From assembly GCF_963678425.1 (NCBI RefSeq), contig NZ_OY782857.1:35001-99000 (forward strand): a stretch of 64,000 nt of DNA. Reading direction: 5' to 3'. The notes beneath the pieces are model-generated. The model saw nothing but the letters and a program-made list of their open reading frames with translations, was not told the DNA's origin and did not search any database. The stretch comes from an uncultured Bacteroides sp. (lineage in GTDB: Bacteria > Bacteroidota > Bacteroidia > Bacteroidales > Bacteroidaceae). The number at the start of each line of letters is the position of its first letter. The stretch's first letter is position 1. The translations under genes were made by a program, and so were the position numbers. Below, piece by piece: positions 27,276 through 36,704 of this stretch.

Positions 27276-28537
27276 TGAAAGAAGCAACTTTTATAGATAA
27301 GATATCAGAAGGTATTCAGGATCTTTTTTATATCTGGAAAAGAGAATTCCGAACTACTTTCCGTGATCAAGGAGTTCTGATATTCTTTATTCTCGTGCCC
27401 TTGATGTATCCTTTAATATATGGATTCATATATACAAACGAAGTGGTACGGGAAGTTCCTGCTATTGTTGTAGATGACTCTCATTCTTCGTTAAGCCGTG
27501 AATTCATTCGTAAGGTTGACGCTACCGCCGATGTGGAAGTAAAAGCTTACTGCAGCAACATGGAAGAGGCTAAACAAATGATGAAGGAGAGAAAAGCCTA
27601 TGGCATAATCTATATTCCAAGTCAATTTAGTTACGATATTGCCAGAGGAATACAAACTAAAGTGAGCATTTATTGTGATATGAGCGGATTACTTTATTAC
27701 AAAGGTATTTTGCTTTCTGCCACAGCTGTTTCGTTGGATATGAATAAGAATATTAAGATTAGTCGTGCAGGAAATACAACTAACCGGCAAGACGAGATTA
27801 CTGCACATCCTATAGACTATGATAATGTGGCTCTATTTAATCCTCAAAATGGGTTTGCAGCCTTTCTTATTCCTGCCGTACTTATTTTGTTGATACAACA
27901 AACACTACTATTAGGTATAGGACTTTCAGCAGGAACAGCCCGTGAACACAACCGATTTAAGGATCTGGTTCCTATCAATCGGCATTATAACGGCACCCTG
28001 AGAATTGTTATGGGTAAAGGATTAAGTTACTTCATGGTTTACTCCATCATAGCCGTTTATGTACTTTGCGTAGTTCCCCGTATTTTCAGTCTGAATCAGA
28101 TTGGACAGCCTGATGCACTAATTCTGTTTATGTTACCTTATTTAGCAGCTTGCATATTCTTCGCAATGACTGCTTCCATCGCCATTCGTAACAGAGAAAC
28201 TTGTATGCTGATATTTGTCTTTACTTCCGTTCCACTGTTATTCATTTCAGGAATCTCCTGGCCGGGAGCAGCCATACCTACATTCTGGAAATATGTATCT
28301 TATATATTCCCTTCTACTTTCGGGATCAACGGTTTTGTGAGAATTAATAATATGGGGGCAACATTAAATGAAGTAACTGGTGAATACCAGGCTCTTTGGT
28401 TACAAGCTGGTTTTTATTTCCTTACCACCTGTTTGGTATACCGCTGGCAAATCATAAACAGCCGCAAACATGTATTAGATAAATACAGGGAAATGAAAGC
28501 AAAAAAACAACTAGCATCCAGAGAAATAGAAGAGTAA
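27275..28537 (+). CDS. ABC-2 type permease, second of pair
   Basis: 420 aa. Same layout as its neighbour: an N-terminal helix (IFFILVPLMYPLIYGFIY, about 36-53), an extracytoplasmic domain and several C-terminal helices. The conserved stretch NPQNGFAAFLIPAVLILLIQQT precedes the helices. The two permeases probably pair as the inner-membrane part of one exporter. Start ATG overlaps the upstream TAA by one base (TAATG), showing tight coupling. It is the last gene before a terminator. Confidence 0.88.
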   Translation: MKEATFIDKISEGIQDLFYIWKREFRTTFRDQGVLIFFILVPLMYPLIYGFIYTNEVVREVPAIVVDDSHSSLSREFIRKVDATADVEVKAYCSNMEEAKQMMKERKAYGIIYIPSQFSYDIARGIQTKVSIYCDMSGLLYYKGILLSATAVSLDMNKNIKISRAGNTTNRQDEITAHPIDYDNVALFNPQNGFAAFLIPAVLILLIQQTLLLGIGLSAGTAREHNRFKDLVPINRHYNGTLRIVMGKGLSYFMVYSIIAVYVLCVVPRIFSLNQIGQPDALILFMLPYLAACIFFAMTASIAIRNRETCMLIFVFTSVPLLFISGISWPGAAIPTFWKYVSYIFPSTFGINGFVRINNMGATLNEVTGEYQALWLQAGFYFLTTCLVYRWQIINSRKHVLDKYREMKAKKQLASREIEE

Positions 28538-28580
28538 ATTAACATACAATAAATAATATTCTGTTATATAAATGATATTA

Positions 28581-28610
28581 ATCCCGGGAAATGATGCTTC
28601 CGGGATTTTT
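28581..28610 (+). terminator. terminator of the export operon
   Basis: Stem ATCCCGG (28581-28587) / CCGGGAT (28600-28606) followed by a T run. Confidence 0.9.
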
Positions 28611-28644
28611 TATTGTAAAGGTCTGCAGTATCAGATTTTATCTT

Positions 28645-28652
28645 TATCTTTG
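28645..28652 (+). promoter_or_regulatory. -7 box of the MsbA-like exporter gene
   Basis: TATCTTTG 29 bp before the ATG at 28681. No TTTG at the expected -33 distance. Confidence 0.45.
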
Positions 28653-28680
28653 TCGCCTTAATTTATATAAAAAAAGACCA

Positions 28681-30510
28681 ATGAAAGAATTTATCCAGAT
28701 CTTAAAACGATTTATTCCTCCTTACAAGAAGTATCTGATACTTAACATACTCTTTAATATTCTCTCAGCTATTCTCAATATTTTTTCTTTTTCTCTCATT
28801 ATTCCTATCCTGCAAATTCTGTTTAAACTAAGTAACCAGGTTTATAAGTTTATTCCTTGGAGTGCAAACATGAGTTTTAAAAATATTGTCGTTAATAATT
28901 TCTATTATTATGTAACAGATTTAATTAAGGTGTATGGAGGAAGTAAAACTCTACTTATCCTGGGGCTATTTCTTGCTGCGATGACCCTTTTGAAAACGGG
29001 TGCTTATATTCTCACCTTTGCAACTATAATTCCTATCCGAACAGGAGTTGTAAGAGATATACGTAACCAATTCTACCAAAAAATTCTTAGCCTGCCTCTT
29101 GGCTTCTTTTCAGAAGAGCGCAAAGGAGACATTATGGCTCGAATGAGTGGTGATGTACAGGAAATTGAGACCTCTATTATGAGTTCGCTGGATATGTTAT
29201 TTAAGAATCCAATTCTTATTGTCATCTATTTTATCACTCTGATCGCTATCAGTTGGGAGCTAACACTATTTACAATAGTTGTCCTTCCAGGAGTGGGTTG
29301 GGTTATGGGCGCAATAGGTAGAAAACTGAAAAGAAAATCACTGGTTGCTCAAGCTCAGTGGAGTGATATGATGTCACAGATGGAAGAGACATTAGGTGGA
29401 CTTCGTATTATTAAAGCTTTTACTGCCGAACATAAAATGGATAGTCGCTTTACTCGTTGCAACAATGATTATCGTCATACAATTAGCCGGGTAAATACCC
29501 GCCAACAGATGTCTGGTCCAATGAGCGAATTCCTTGGGACAGTGTTGATTGTAATTGTATTATGGTTTGGTGGCACATTGATTCTGAAAAATAGTTCGTC
29601 TATTGATGCACCTTCATTTATTTTCTATCTGGTAATTCTTTATAGCCTCATCAACCCATTAAAGGACTTTTCAAAAGCAGCATATGCCATTCCAAAAGGA
29701 CTAGCTTCTATGGAAAGGGTAGATAAAATCCTTCAGGCTGAGAGTTCAATGAAGATTTCAGATAACCCTGTCCTTATTAAAGAATTGAAAGACAAGATTA
29801 TATACAAGGATGTCTCATTCAAATATGAATCAGAGTATGTATTAAAACATATTAATCTCGTCATTCCTAAAGGAAAGACTATAGCTTTGGTAGGACAGTC
29901 TGGATCGGGAAAATCAACGCTGGTTGATCTACTTCCCCGCTTTTATGACGTAACAGAAGGCGATATACTTATTGACGGAGTAAATGTGAAAGACGTTACT
30001 CTGCTTGATTTGAGAAGCCTTATGGGAAATGTAAATCAGGAAGCAATTCTGTTTAATGACACATTCTATAACAATATTGCTTTCGGAGTGGAAAATGCCA
30101 CAATGGAGCAGGTGATAGAAGCAGCCAAGATTGCCAATGCCCACGAGTTCATCATTACTAGTGAAAAAGGATATGAAACAAATATTGGTGACCGTGGAGG
30201 GAAACTTTCCGGAGGGCAACGTCAACGCATCAGTATTGCCCGTGCGATCCTTAAGAATCCTCCAATTCTGATTCTCGACGAAGCAACTTCTGCCCTTGAT
30301 ACAGAATCAGAACGCATGGTACAGGATGCACTTGACAACCTGATGAAAAACCGCACCACTATTGCCATTGCCCACCGTCTTTCTACCATTAAGAATGCAG
30401 ATGAGATTTGTGTTCTTCACGAAGGTGAGATTGTAGAACGCGGAAAGCATAATGAACTTATAGAGTTGGATGGCTATTACAAACGTTTATGCGATATGCA
30501 GGGATTCTAA
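28681..30510 (+). CDS. ABC transporter, fused permease and ATPase (MsbA-like)
   Basis: 609 aa from ATG 28681 (MKEFIQILKRFIPPYKKYL); an upstream in-frame ATG at 28591 lies in the preceding terminator and promoter and was rejected. Six membrane helices in the first ~320 residues, then the nucleotide-binding domain: Walker A GQSGSGKST (about 407-415), Q-loop around NVNQEAILF, signature LSGGQRQR, Walker B ILILDEATSALD and H-loop AIAHRLSTI. It is probably a lipid or lipid A precursor flippase, but drug or peptide export cannot be excluded. Separate transcription unit from the permeases upstream. Confidence 0.93.
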   Translation: MKEFIQILKRFIPPYKKYLILNILFNILSAILNIFSFSLIIPILQILFKLSNQVYKFIPWSANMSFKNIVVNNFYYYVTDLIKVYGGSKTLLILGLFLAAMTLLKTGAYILTFATIIPIRTGVVRDIRNQFYQKILSLPLGFFSEERKGDIMARMSGDVQEIETSIMSSLDMLFKNPILIVIYFITLIAISWELTLFTIVVLPGVGWVMGAIGRKLKRKSLVAQAQWSDMMSQMEETLGGLRIIKAFTAEHKMDSRFTRCNNDYRHTISRVNTRQQMSGPMSEFLGTVLIVIVLWFGGTLILKNSSSIDAPSFIFYLVILYSLINPLKDFSKAAYAIPKGLASMERVDKILQAESSMKISDNPVLIKELKDKIIYKDVSFKYESEYVLKHINLVIPKGKTIALVGQSGSGKSTLVDLLPRFYDVTEGDILIDGVNVKDVTLLDLRSLMGNVNQEAILFNDTFYNNIAFGVENATMEQVIEAAKIANAHEFIITSEKGYETNIGDRGGKLSGGQRQRISIARAILKNPPILILDEATSALDTESERMVQDALDNLMKNRTTIAIAHRLSTIKNADEICVLHEGEIVERGKHNELIELDGYYKRLCDMQGF

Positions 30511-30535
30511 TTTTAGGTTAAATCAACCCAAATAT

Positions 30536-30578
30536 AATCTCTTATGAAACCCGACTGGTTTCATAAGAGATTTTTTTA
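30536..30578 (+). terminator. terminator of the MsbA-like gene
   Basis: A 16-bp stem (AATCTCTTATGAAACC / GGTTTCATAAGAGATT) with a five-base loop, then a run of seven T. Confidence 0.95.
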
Positions 30579-30640
30579 TTTCCTAAAAATAGCAAAATAA
30601 ATTCATCATTAACATTCTTTACACGAACTTTTAATCCTTG

Positions 30641-30681
30641 ATTACGAAACTTTCGTAGATTTGCGATATAATCGTAATTAA
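30641..30681 (+). promoter_or_regulatory. promoter and probable BlaI-type operator
   Basis: The -7 box TAGATTTG (30656-30663) is overlapped by a 15-bp palindrome TACGAAACTTTCGTA (30643-30657). A second dyad, ATTACGA (30641-30647) with TCGTAAT (30675-30681), spans the promoter. BlaI/MecI-type repressors bind such dyads over their own promoter, so autorepression of the downstream genes is likely. Confidence 0.65.
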
Positions 30682-30690
30682 TTAATAATC

Positions 30691-31053
30691 ATGGAAAAGT
30701 TAACTACACAAGAAGAAGAAGTAATGATCCATATTTGGGAACTGGGTTCTTGCTACGTCAAGGATATTGTTACAAAGTTTCCCGAGCCATTTCCTCCATA
30801 TACAACTATTGCCTCAGTGGTCAAGAATCTGGAAAGAAAAGGATATCTTTCTTCCAAACGATATGGCAACACCTATGAATACACTCCCATCATTGAAGAA
30901 GCTGATTACAAAAAAACATTTATGAGCGGAGTAGTACGGAGCTACTTTGAAAACTCTTATAAGGAGATGGTCACTTTCTTTGCCCGTGAACAAAAAATCT
31001 CGGCAGACGATTTGAAAGAGATCATTAAACTAATTGAGAAAGGAAAGGAATAA
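30691..31053 (+). CDS. BlaI/MecI/CopY-family transcriptional repressor
   Basis: 120 aa. Winged-helix protein: MEKLTTQEEEVMIHIWELGSCYVKDIVTKF..YTTIASVVKNLERKGYLSSKRYGNTYEYTP is the DNA-binding domain, and the last 40 residues are the dimer helices. BlaI-type repressors are cleaved after signal transduction by a partner BlaR1-type M56 protease, and exactly such a gene follows 20 bp downstream. No beta-lactamase is in the window; the next gene after the M56 gene is an outer-membrane barrel protein. Confidence 0.93.
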   Translation: MEKLTTQEEEVMIHIWELGSCYVKDIVTKFPEPFPPYTTIASVVKNLERKGYLSSKRYGNTYEYTPIIEEADYKKTFMSGVVRSYFENSYKEMVTFFAREQKISADDLKEIIKLIEKGKE

Positions 31054-31073
31054 CCACACAAAACATACATACT

Positions 31074-32687
31074 ATGACACCCGAGCTCGCCTATTTTCTT
31101 AAAATAAATATTGGCATAGCTTTATTTTATGCCTTTTATCGCTTGTTTTTCTATCGCGACACCTTTTTCCACTGGCGCAGATATGCGTTACTGTCTTTTC
31201 TAGCCATTTCTTTTCTCTATCCATTGATGAATATTCAGGATTGGGTAAAAGAACAGGAGCCTATGAATGAGATAGCAACTATCTATGCAGCAAATATGTT
31301 ACCAGAAGCAGGAGTTACTCCTCAGGAAAGCAATATGTGGACTCAACTAATTAAAAACATAGGGCCGGTGGCTTATTGGCTGATTGCCGGACTACTATTT
31401 ATCCGTTTTCTTGCTCAGTTAATCAGCATTAGCATTCTTGCTATCCGATGCAGGAAAACAGAGATTAACGGAATTACTGTAAGAATTCCCAATAAGCCTT
31501 CTTCCCCATTTTCTTTTTTCCACTGGATATTTATATCTCCCGAATTGCATTCAGAAAAAGAAACGAAAGAGATTTTGATTCACGAAGAAACTCATGCCCG
31601 ACAATGGCATTCCATAGATGTTCTATTCAGTGAATTAATAAACATTTTCTGCTGGATAAGTCCATTCTCATGGCTCATAAAAAGAGAAATTCGGAATAAT
31701 CTGGAATATATGGCGGACAACCGGGTAATTCTATCCGGTCACGATACCAAAAGTTACCAATATCACCTATTGGGACTGGCTAATCAAAAGGCTGCAGCAA
31801 ATTTATATAATAGTTTTAATGTATTACCAATTAAAAACAGAATTACCATGATGAACAAAAAAAGAACAAAGAGCATAGGGAAAACAAAATACGCAATGTT
31901 TATTCCTCTTGCTGTCTTACTAATGTTAGTTAGCAACATAGAAGCTGTTGCTCGGGTTACAGGCCAATTTACAAAAGACATCGCAGGTTCCACTAAAGAT
32001 GAAGTTAGTAGAGAAACGGCGTTATATTCTTCAGCCCCGATAACACAAGCAAATGACTCTACAAAACCTAAAAAAGAAGATGTTTATACTGCTGTAGAAG
32101 TTATGCCCCAATTTCCGGGTGGTGAGAAAGCTTTGCTAAAATACATTGCCAGCAATTTGAAATATCCTGTACAATCTCAGGAAAATAAGATCGAAGGGAA
32201 AGTATATATTCGTTTTATTGTTACAGAAAAAGGAAATATCACGAAAGTTACTGTAATGAGATCGCTAGATCAATACTGTAATGAAGAAGCTCTTCGGGTT
32301 ATCAAAGAAATGCCCAAATGGACTCCGGGAAAACAGAATGGAAAAAATGTTAGCGTATATTATGTTATTCCTATCATGTTTAAACTAACCGGTTCACCCG
32401 CAAATTCTGAAAAAAACACTACTAAGAAAAATTACCATGCAGTAATTGATTATGGAACTAACCTTAATTCCTCAAACAGTACATCTCACACAATAATAAA
32501 TAAAAGCGAAGACGCAACTCCGCCTCTCTACATTTTAAATGGAAAAGAAATTTCCGGTACAGAAATGAAGAAGTTAGACCCTAACAGCATTCAATCAATT
32601 AATGTTTTGAAAGACAAATCTGCCACTGAAAAATACGGAGATAAAGGGGCTAATGGTGTTATTGAGATAACCCTAAAAGAACAATAG
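31074..32687 (+). CDS. M56 (BlaR1-like) membrane metalloprotease with TonB-like and plug-like tails
   Basis: 537 aa. Membrane helices at about 10-27, 35-52, 98-127 and 275-292. The zinc protease motif HEETH is at 170-174, with downstream NLEYMAD (209-215) giving the third ligand region. The periplasmic part has a TonB C-terminal-like domain (about 345-433: FPGGEKALLKYIASNLKYP...GKVYIRFIVTEKGNI). The last ~55 residues resemble a receptor plug end (PLYILNGKEISGTEMKKLDP...YGDKGANGVIEITL). It likely cleaves the upstream BlaI-type repressor. The tail suggests interaction with an outer-membrane receptor. Confidence 0.88.
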   Translation: MTPELAYFLKINIGIALFYAFYRLFFYRDTFFHWRRYALLSFLAISFLYPLMNIQDWVKEQEPMNEIATIYAANMLPEAGVTPQESNMWTQLIKNIGPVAYWLIAGLLFIRFLAQLISISILAIRCRKTEINGITVRIPNKPSSPFSFFHWIFISPELHSEKETKEILIHEETHARQWHSIDVLFSELINIFCWISPFSWLIKREIRNNLEYMADNRVILSGHDTKSYQYHLLGLANQKAAANLYNSFNVLPIKNRITMMNKKRTKSIGKTKYAMFIPLAVLLMLVSNIEAVARVTGQFTKDIAGSTKDEVSRETALYSSAPITQANDSTKPKKEDVYTAVEVMPQFPGGEKALLKYIASNLKYPVQSQENKIEGKVYIRFIVTEKGNITKVTVMRSLDQYCNEEALRVIKEMPKWTPGKQNGKNVSVYYVIPIMFKLTGSPANSEKNTTKKNYHAVIDYGTNLNSSNSTSHTIINKSEDATPPLYILNGKEISGTEMKKLDPNSIQSINVLKDKSATEKYGDKGANGVIEITLKEQ

Positions 32688-32928
32688 CCAAATGAAGATA
32701 GCCTTTTTTGAAAAATAATTGGTGTATCATTCAGATTCATTCTCCAATAATTTTTATTTATTGGAGAATAAAATCAGACAATTCAGCAATTAATATAACA
32801 CAAAAAGAATATTAAAATCACATCTCCTTTTATCCTATAAATGTTAACTTATAAAAATAAAATAATCTTATTAAAATAAGCCGTGATTTATATTTAAGCA
32901 CAAACGTCTAATGCGAAAAAACTATATT

Positions 32929-35388
32929 ATGAAGAAAAGTTTATCTACACTAATTTTATTCTTGTTGTGCATTATGGCAAACGCACAATCTGACAAACCT
33001 GTCTTTTTCACCGTTAAGGGGATATTGCTCGATTCAATTACCAAAGCAGGTGAACCATACTCCACAATTCGCATAAGCAGAAAGGACACCCCTAATAAGC
33101 CAATAAAAGTTCTTACAACAGACGCGAACGGTAAGTTTACACAAAAAATAACAGAAGAAGGAAATCTGATTATCTCATTCACTTCAGTTGGGAAAAAAGT
33201 TGTGTCCAAGGAATTTTCCATCAAGTCTAATTCAACGACCATAGATTTAGGTGCAATTTACACCAAGGAAAATGCAAAAGAACTAAAAGGTGTAGAAGTT
33301 GTTGCCCAGAAACCATTGGTAAAAACTGAAATTGATAAGCTGGCATATAATATTGAAGACGATCCTGATTCAAAAACCAGCAGCACACTTGAGATGCTCC
33401 GCAAAGTACCTATGGTAACTGTAGACGGAGAAGATAAAATTCAAGTTAACGGAAGCAGTAAGTTCAAGATATACATAAACGGCAAGCCTAATAACATGAT
33501 AAGCAGTAATCCTACTGAAGTGTTAAAGAGTATGCCTGCCAGTTCAATTAAATCTATAGAAGTCATTACTAATCCCGGAGCAAAATATGATGCTGAAGGT
33601 GTTTCAGGAATATTGAATATTATTACCGTGGGAAAAGGAATGCAAGGATATACTGCAACATTTAATGCCGGAGCAGGAAATATGGGAACCAATGCGGGAG
33701 CCTATGCCACTGTGCAATCCGGAAAATTTACGGTTACCGGTAATTACTATTACAACCATTATAAGACACCCGATGATATGACCGGATATAGCAAACGTGA
33801 AGATTACGCCTCAGATGCAAACAAATTTCTGATTAACAACTCGAAGACTAATTATAAAGGAAACTACAATTCGGGCAATATGGAAGCCAGTTATGAAATT
33901 GACACATTACGATTAATCACATTTTCAGGAAGTCTGTTTGGAGGCGATAATAGAAGTAACGCCATTGGAAAAACCGAAATGGAAAATGTTTCATCTGAAC
34001 CGGTTTACAGCTATAATACAACCAACGATAATAAGAGCACTTTTATGAGTATTAATGCGAATGTAGATTATCAGCGTTCTTTCAGAAAAAAAGAAGAGCT
34101 CCTTACTTTCTCTTACAGACTAAGTGGTTCTCCCCAAACATCTAATGCATATACTTATTATACGAATTTTTTAAAAGACGTTCCTACCTTAAACGATCTA
34201 CATACAAAAGGAGATCCTAGCACCACAGAACATACTTTTCAGTGCGATTTTACAAATCCTCTGACTAAAAATCAAACAATGGAACTTGGTGCTAAATATA
34301 TAATCAGAAACAGCAATAGTAATGACAAGTATTACATAAAAACCCCTGGAGGAAGTAGTTATACTGAAGATGAAGACATAAGCAGTAAATACCGTCATCT
34401 TCAGGATATCCTTGCCGCTTATGCCGGATATAGCCTAAAGTACAAAAGTTTGGGATTCAAAACCGGCTTGCGTTATGAATATACAATGATGTATGTGAAA
34501 CACTACAACAAGGAAGAAGATTTTGATGCACACTTCAGCGATTTGGTCCCTTCTGCCAATCTTTCATATCAGATTGGTCAGACTAAGACATTAAAGGCTT
34601 CTTATAATATGCGAATCAGTCGTCCGGGAATCTGGTATCTGAATCCTTTCAGAAACAATTCAGACCCTAAAAATATAAGTTATGGTAATCCCAATCTGGA
34701 TAGCGAAAAGAGCCATTCATTTGAATTGAATTACAGTAGCTTTACTCAGAAATTCAATATTAATCTTTCTTTAGGACATACATTTGTTAATAACAGCATT
34801 GAATCTTATTCATTTATTAAAGATGGAGTTCTTAACAACACCTACGAAAATATTGGCAAATGGGCCTCAACCCGCTTATCTTCTTATATAAACTGGAATA
34901 TGACTTCAAAGACCAGAGTTTATCTGAATGGAAGTGGCAGCTATAATGATTTTAAAAGTGATAAAATGAATATCTCTAATAACGGATTCAGTTATAACTT
35001 AAATGGAGGACTGCAGCAGAACCTGCCTTGGGAACTACGCTTAAGCCTTTACGGAGGAGGAAGCGGATCAAACATTTCATTTCAGGGAAAGAACTCAGGA
35101 TATAGCTATTACGGTTTTGGCCTGAATAAAACATTCCTGAATAAACGACTGACTGTTTCTACATATGCGCGCAATCCATTCAGTAAATCAATCAATTTCA
35201 GTTCAACAACTGAAACTCCAAGCTTCCGCTTATATAGTGAAACACATTATCCACAACGCAGCTTTGGGTTCAGCATCAGTTACCGGATTGGAGAGTTGAA
35301 AGCTGGAGTGAAGAAGGCTGCACGTTCAATTCAGAATGACGATGTTAAAAGTGGAGGTGACAGTAAAGGAGCTCCTGCCAGTAACTAA
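32929..35388 (+). CDS. outer-membrane beta-barrel receptor (TonB-dependent receptor-like)
   Basis: 819 aa from ATG 32929 (MKKSLSTLILFLLCIMANAQ, signal peptide); an ATG six codons earlier (32911) is possible. A carboxypeptidase-regulatory-like beta domain (about 27-100) is followed by a plug region (KVPMVTVDGEDKIQVNGSSK...IEVITNPGAKYDAEGVSGILNI). A long beta-barrel rich in aromatic residues follows, typical of the outer-membrane protein beta-barrel family 3. It lies 240 bp after the M56 gene on the same strand. No SusD partner follows, so it is not a classic polysaccharide utilisation locus. Substrate unknown. Confidence 0.88.
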   Translation: MKKSLSTLILFLLCIMANAQSDKPVFFTVKGILLDSITKAGEPYSTIRISRKDTPNKPIKVLTTDANGKFTQKITEEGNLIISFTSVGKKVVSKEFSIKSNSTTIDLGAIYTKENAKELKGVEVVAQKPLVKTEIDKLAYNIEDDPDSKTSSTLEMLRKVPMVTVDGEDKIQVNGSSKFKIYINGKPNNMISSNPTEVLKSMPASSIKSIEVITNPGAKYDAEGVSGILNIITVGKGMQGYTATFNAGAGNMGTNAGAYATVQSGKFTVTGNYYYNHYKTPDDMTGYSKREDYASDANKFLINNSKTNYKGNYNSGNMEASYEIDTLRLITFSGSLFGGDNRSNAIGKTEMENVSSEPVYSYNTTNDNKSTFMSINANVDYQRSFRKKEELLTFSYRLSGSPQTSNAYTYYTNFLKDVPTLNDLHTKGDPSTTEHTFQCDFTNPLTKNQTMELGAKYIIRNSNSNDKYYIKTPGGSSYTEDEDISSKYRHLQDILAAYAGYSLKYKSLGFKTGLRYEYTMMYVKHYNKEEDFDAHFSDLVPSANLSYQIGQTKTLKASYNMRISRPGIWYLNPFRNNSDPKNISYGNPNLDSEKSHSFELNYSSFTQKFNINLSLGHTFVNNSIESYSFIKDGVLNNTYENIGKWASTRLSSYINWNMTSKTRVYLNGSGSYNDFKSDKMNISNNGFSYNLNGGLQQNLPWELRLSLYGGGSGSNISFQGKNSGYSYYGFGLNKTFLNKRLTVSTYARNPFSKSINFSSTTETPSFRLYSETHYPQRSFGFSISYRIGELKAGVKKAARSIQNDDVKSGGDSKGAPASN

Positions 35389-35481
35389 ATAACATCCAAA
35401 TAGAATCTAAGTAAACAAAAAACAGAGATTATTTATCTGTTGATAACTGCGCGGGCAAACTATACTTTTTTTTGTTTTCCT

Positions 35482-36611
35482 AAATTCAAGTGTTAAATGC
35501 AACTGATGGAATTTTAGATTGAATATTTTTTCAGAGAAGGGGAAAATGTTTTTCTTCCCCCCTTTCTCTGATGGGATAAAATAATTATCTTGTTCCCTCA
35601 ATCTCCTACAAAATCAGTTACAAGATGAAACATTTAACCCAAGAACAAAGATATGAAATTTCTGCATATCTTCACAGTGGAAAAAGTAAAAGTGAGATAG
35701 CCTCTCTTGTAAAGGTTCATAAAAGTACCATAGGCCGTGAAATCATTCGTAATTCTTATGGCTCCTGGCATCAGTACATGCCCCGTGAAGCTCAAAAGAA
35801 AGCTGACTTAAGAAAGAAATGTCGCCCTGGGAAAGTAGTCTTTACCCAAGAAATGAAGGCTCTTGCAAAGGATCTGCTAATAGAATTTAATTATAGTCCG
35901 GAACAGATATCAGGTCGGTGCAAATTACAGTCGATTCCCATGGTTTCTCATGAAATACTTTATCAATGGATCTGGAAAGATAAACGTCAGAAAGGACGCC
36001 TTTATAAATATTTGCGCCGAAGAGGGCGAAAAAACAAAAAACGCGGCTCTGAATATAATAGTAGAGGGATACTTAAAAATCGCAGAACTATTGATCAAAG
36101 ACCTGCCATTGTAGAGGAACGCAAAAGGTTTGGTGATTTTGAAATAGATTCTATAATTGGAAAGAATAAAAAGAGTGCACTAATGACCATTAATGATAGG
36201 CTTACCGGACGCTTATGGATACGCAAACTTAAGGGGCGTGATCCAAAATCAATGGCAGATACGGCTATTAAATGTTTAACATCATTTAAAGGGAAAATCT
36301 TCACTATAACCTCGGATAATGGGTTTGAGTTTGCTTTTCATAAAAAAATAGAAACAAAATTGAGAATTAATTTCTATTTTGCCAAACCCTATCATTCTTG
36401 GGAAAGAGGAGCAAATGAAAATATAAATGGATTAGTCAGGCAATACTTTCCTAAGGGGACAGACTTTAGTGAAGTAACTGAAAAACAGGTAGAAATAGTA
36501 GAAAATTTAATTAATTCAAGACCGAGAAAAAGGTTGGGATATTATACCCCAATGGAGTTTATTAATACATTAAAAAACATAGGAGAGAGTTGCGTTTATA
36601 ACTTGAATTCG
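35482..36611 (+). mobile_element. IS30-family insertion sequence (IS4351-like)
   Basis: About 1130 bp. Imperfect inverted repeats: left AAATTCAAGTGTTAAATGCAACT-type sequence (35482-35504) and right AGTTGCGTTTATAACTTGAATTC (36588-36610), read inverted. In this IS group the right repeat normally encodes the transposase end VAFIT-stop. The outer ends and the 2-3 bp target duplication could not be fixed exactly. It is inserted downstream of the receptor gene. Confidence 0.85.
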
Positions 36612-36704
36612 GCTTTTATAGGGGGTGATATAAAATTGCCCGCGCCTTATTTTCAGACATTTATCTCTATAAATAAAATAGTAAGACAGAAAATAACCTT
36701 TTAA
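35625..36704 (+). CDS. IS30-family transposase with a frameshifted C-terminus
   Basis: 359-codon frame. The N-terminal helix-turn-helix (TQEQRYEISAYLHSGKSKSEIA) is followed by the DDE core: D in FGDFEIDSIIG, D in SDNGFEF and E in WERGANENINGL. The family C-terminus should read VAFIT-stop inside the right inverted repeat (gtt gcg ttt ata act tga, 36589-36606). Here that stretch is read one base out of phase as SCVYNLNS, so the frame misses the TGA and runs about 33 codons into host DNA to 36704. The catalytic core is intact, so activity is possible. Confidence 0.85.
   Translation: MKHLTQEQRYEISAYLHSGKSKSEIASLVKVHKSTIGREIIRNSYGSWHQYMPREAQKKADLRKKCRPGKVVFTQEMKALAKDLLIEFNYSPEQISGRCKLQSIPMVSHEILYQWIWKDKRQKGRLYKYLRRRGRKNKKRGSEYNSRGILKNRRTIDQRPAIVEERKRFGDFEIDSIIGKNKKSALMTINDRLTGRLWIRKLKGRDPKSMADTAIKCLTSFKGKIFTITSDNGFEFAFHKKIETKLRINFYFAKPYHSWERGANENINGLVRQYFPKGTDFSEVTEKQVEIVENLINSRPRKRLGYYTPMEFINTLKNIGESCVYNLNSAFIGGDIKLPAPYFQTFISINKIVRQKITF

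Noticed and set aside
30691..32687. Beta-lactam resistance locus
   Set aside because: BlaI and M56 homologues alone do not show it; no beta-lactamase or PBP2a-type gene is in the window.
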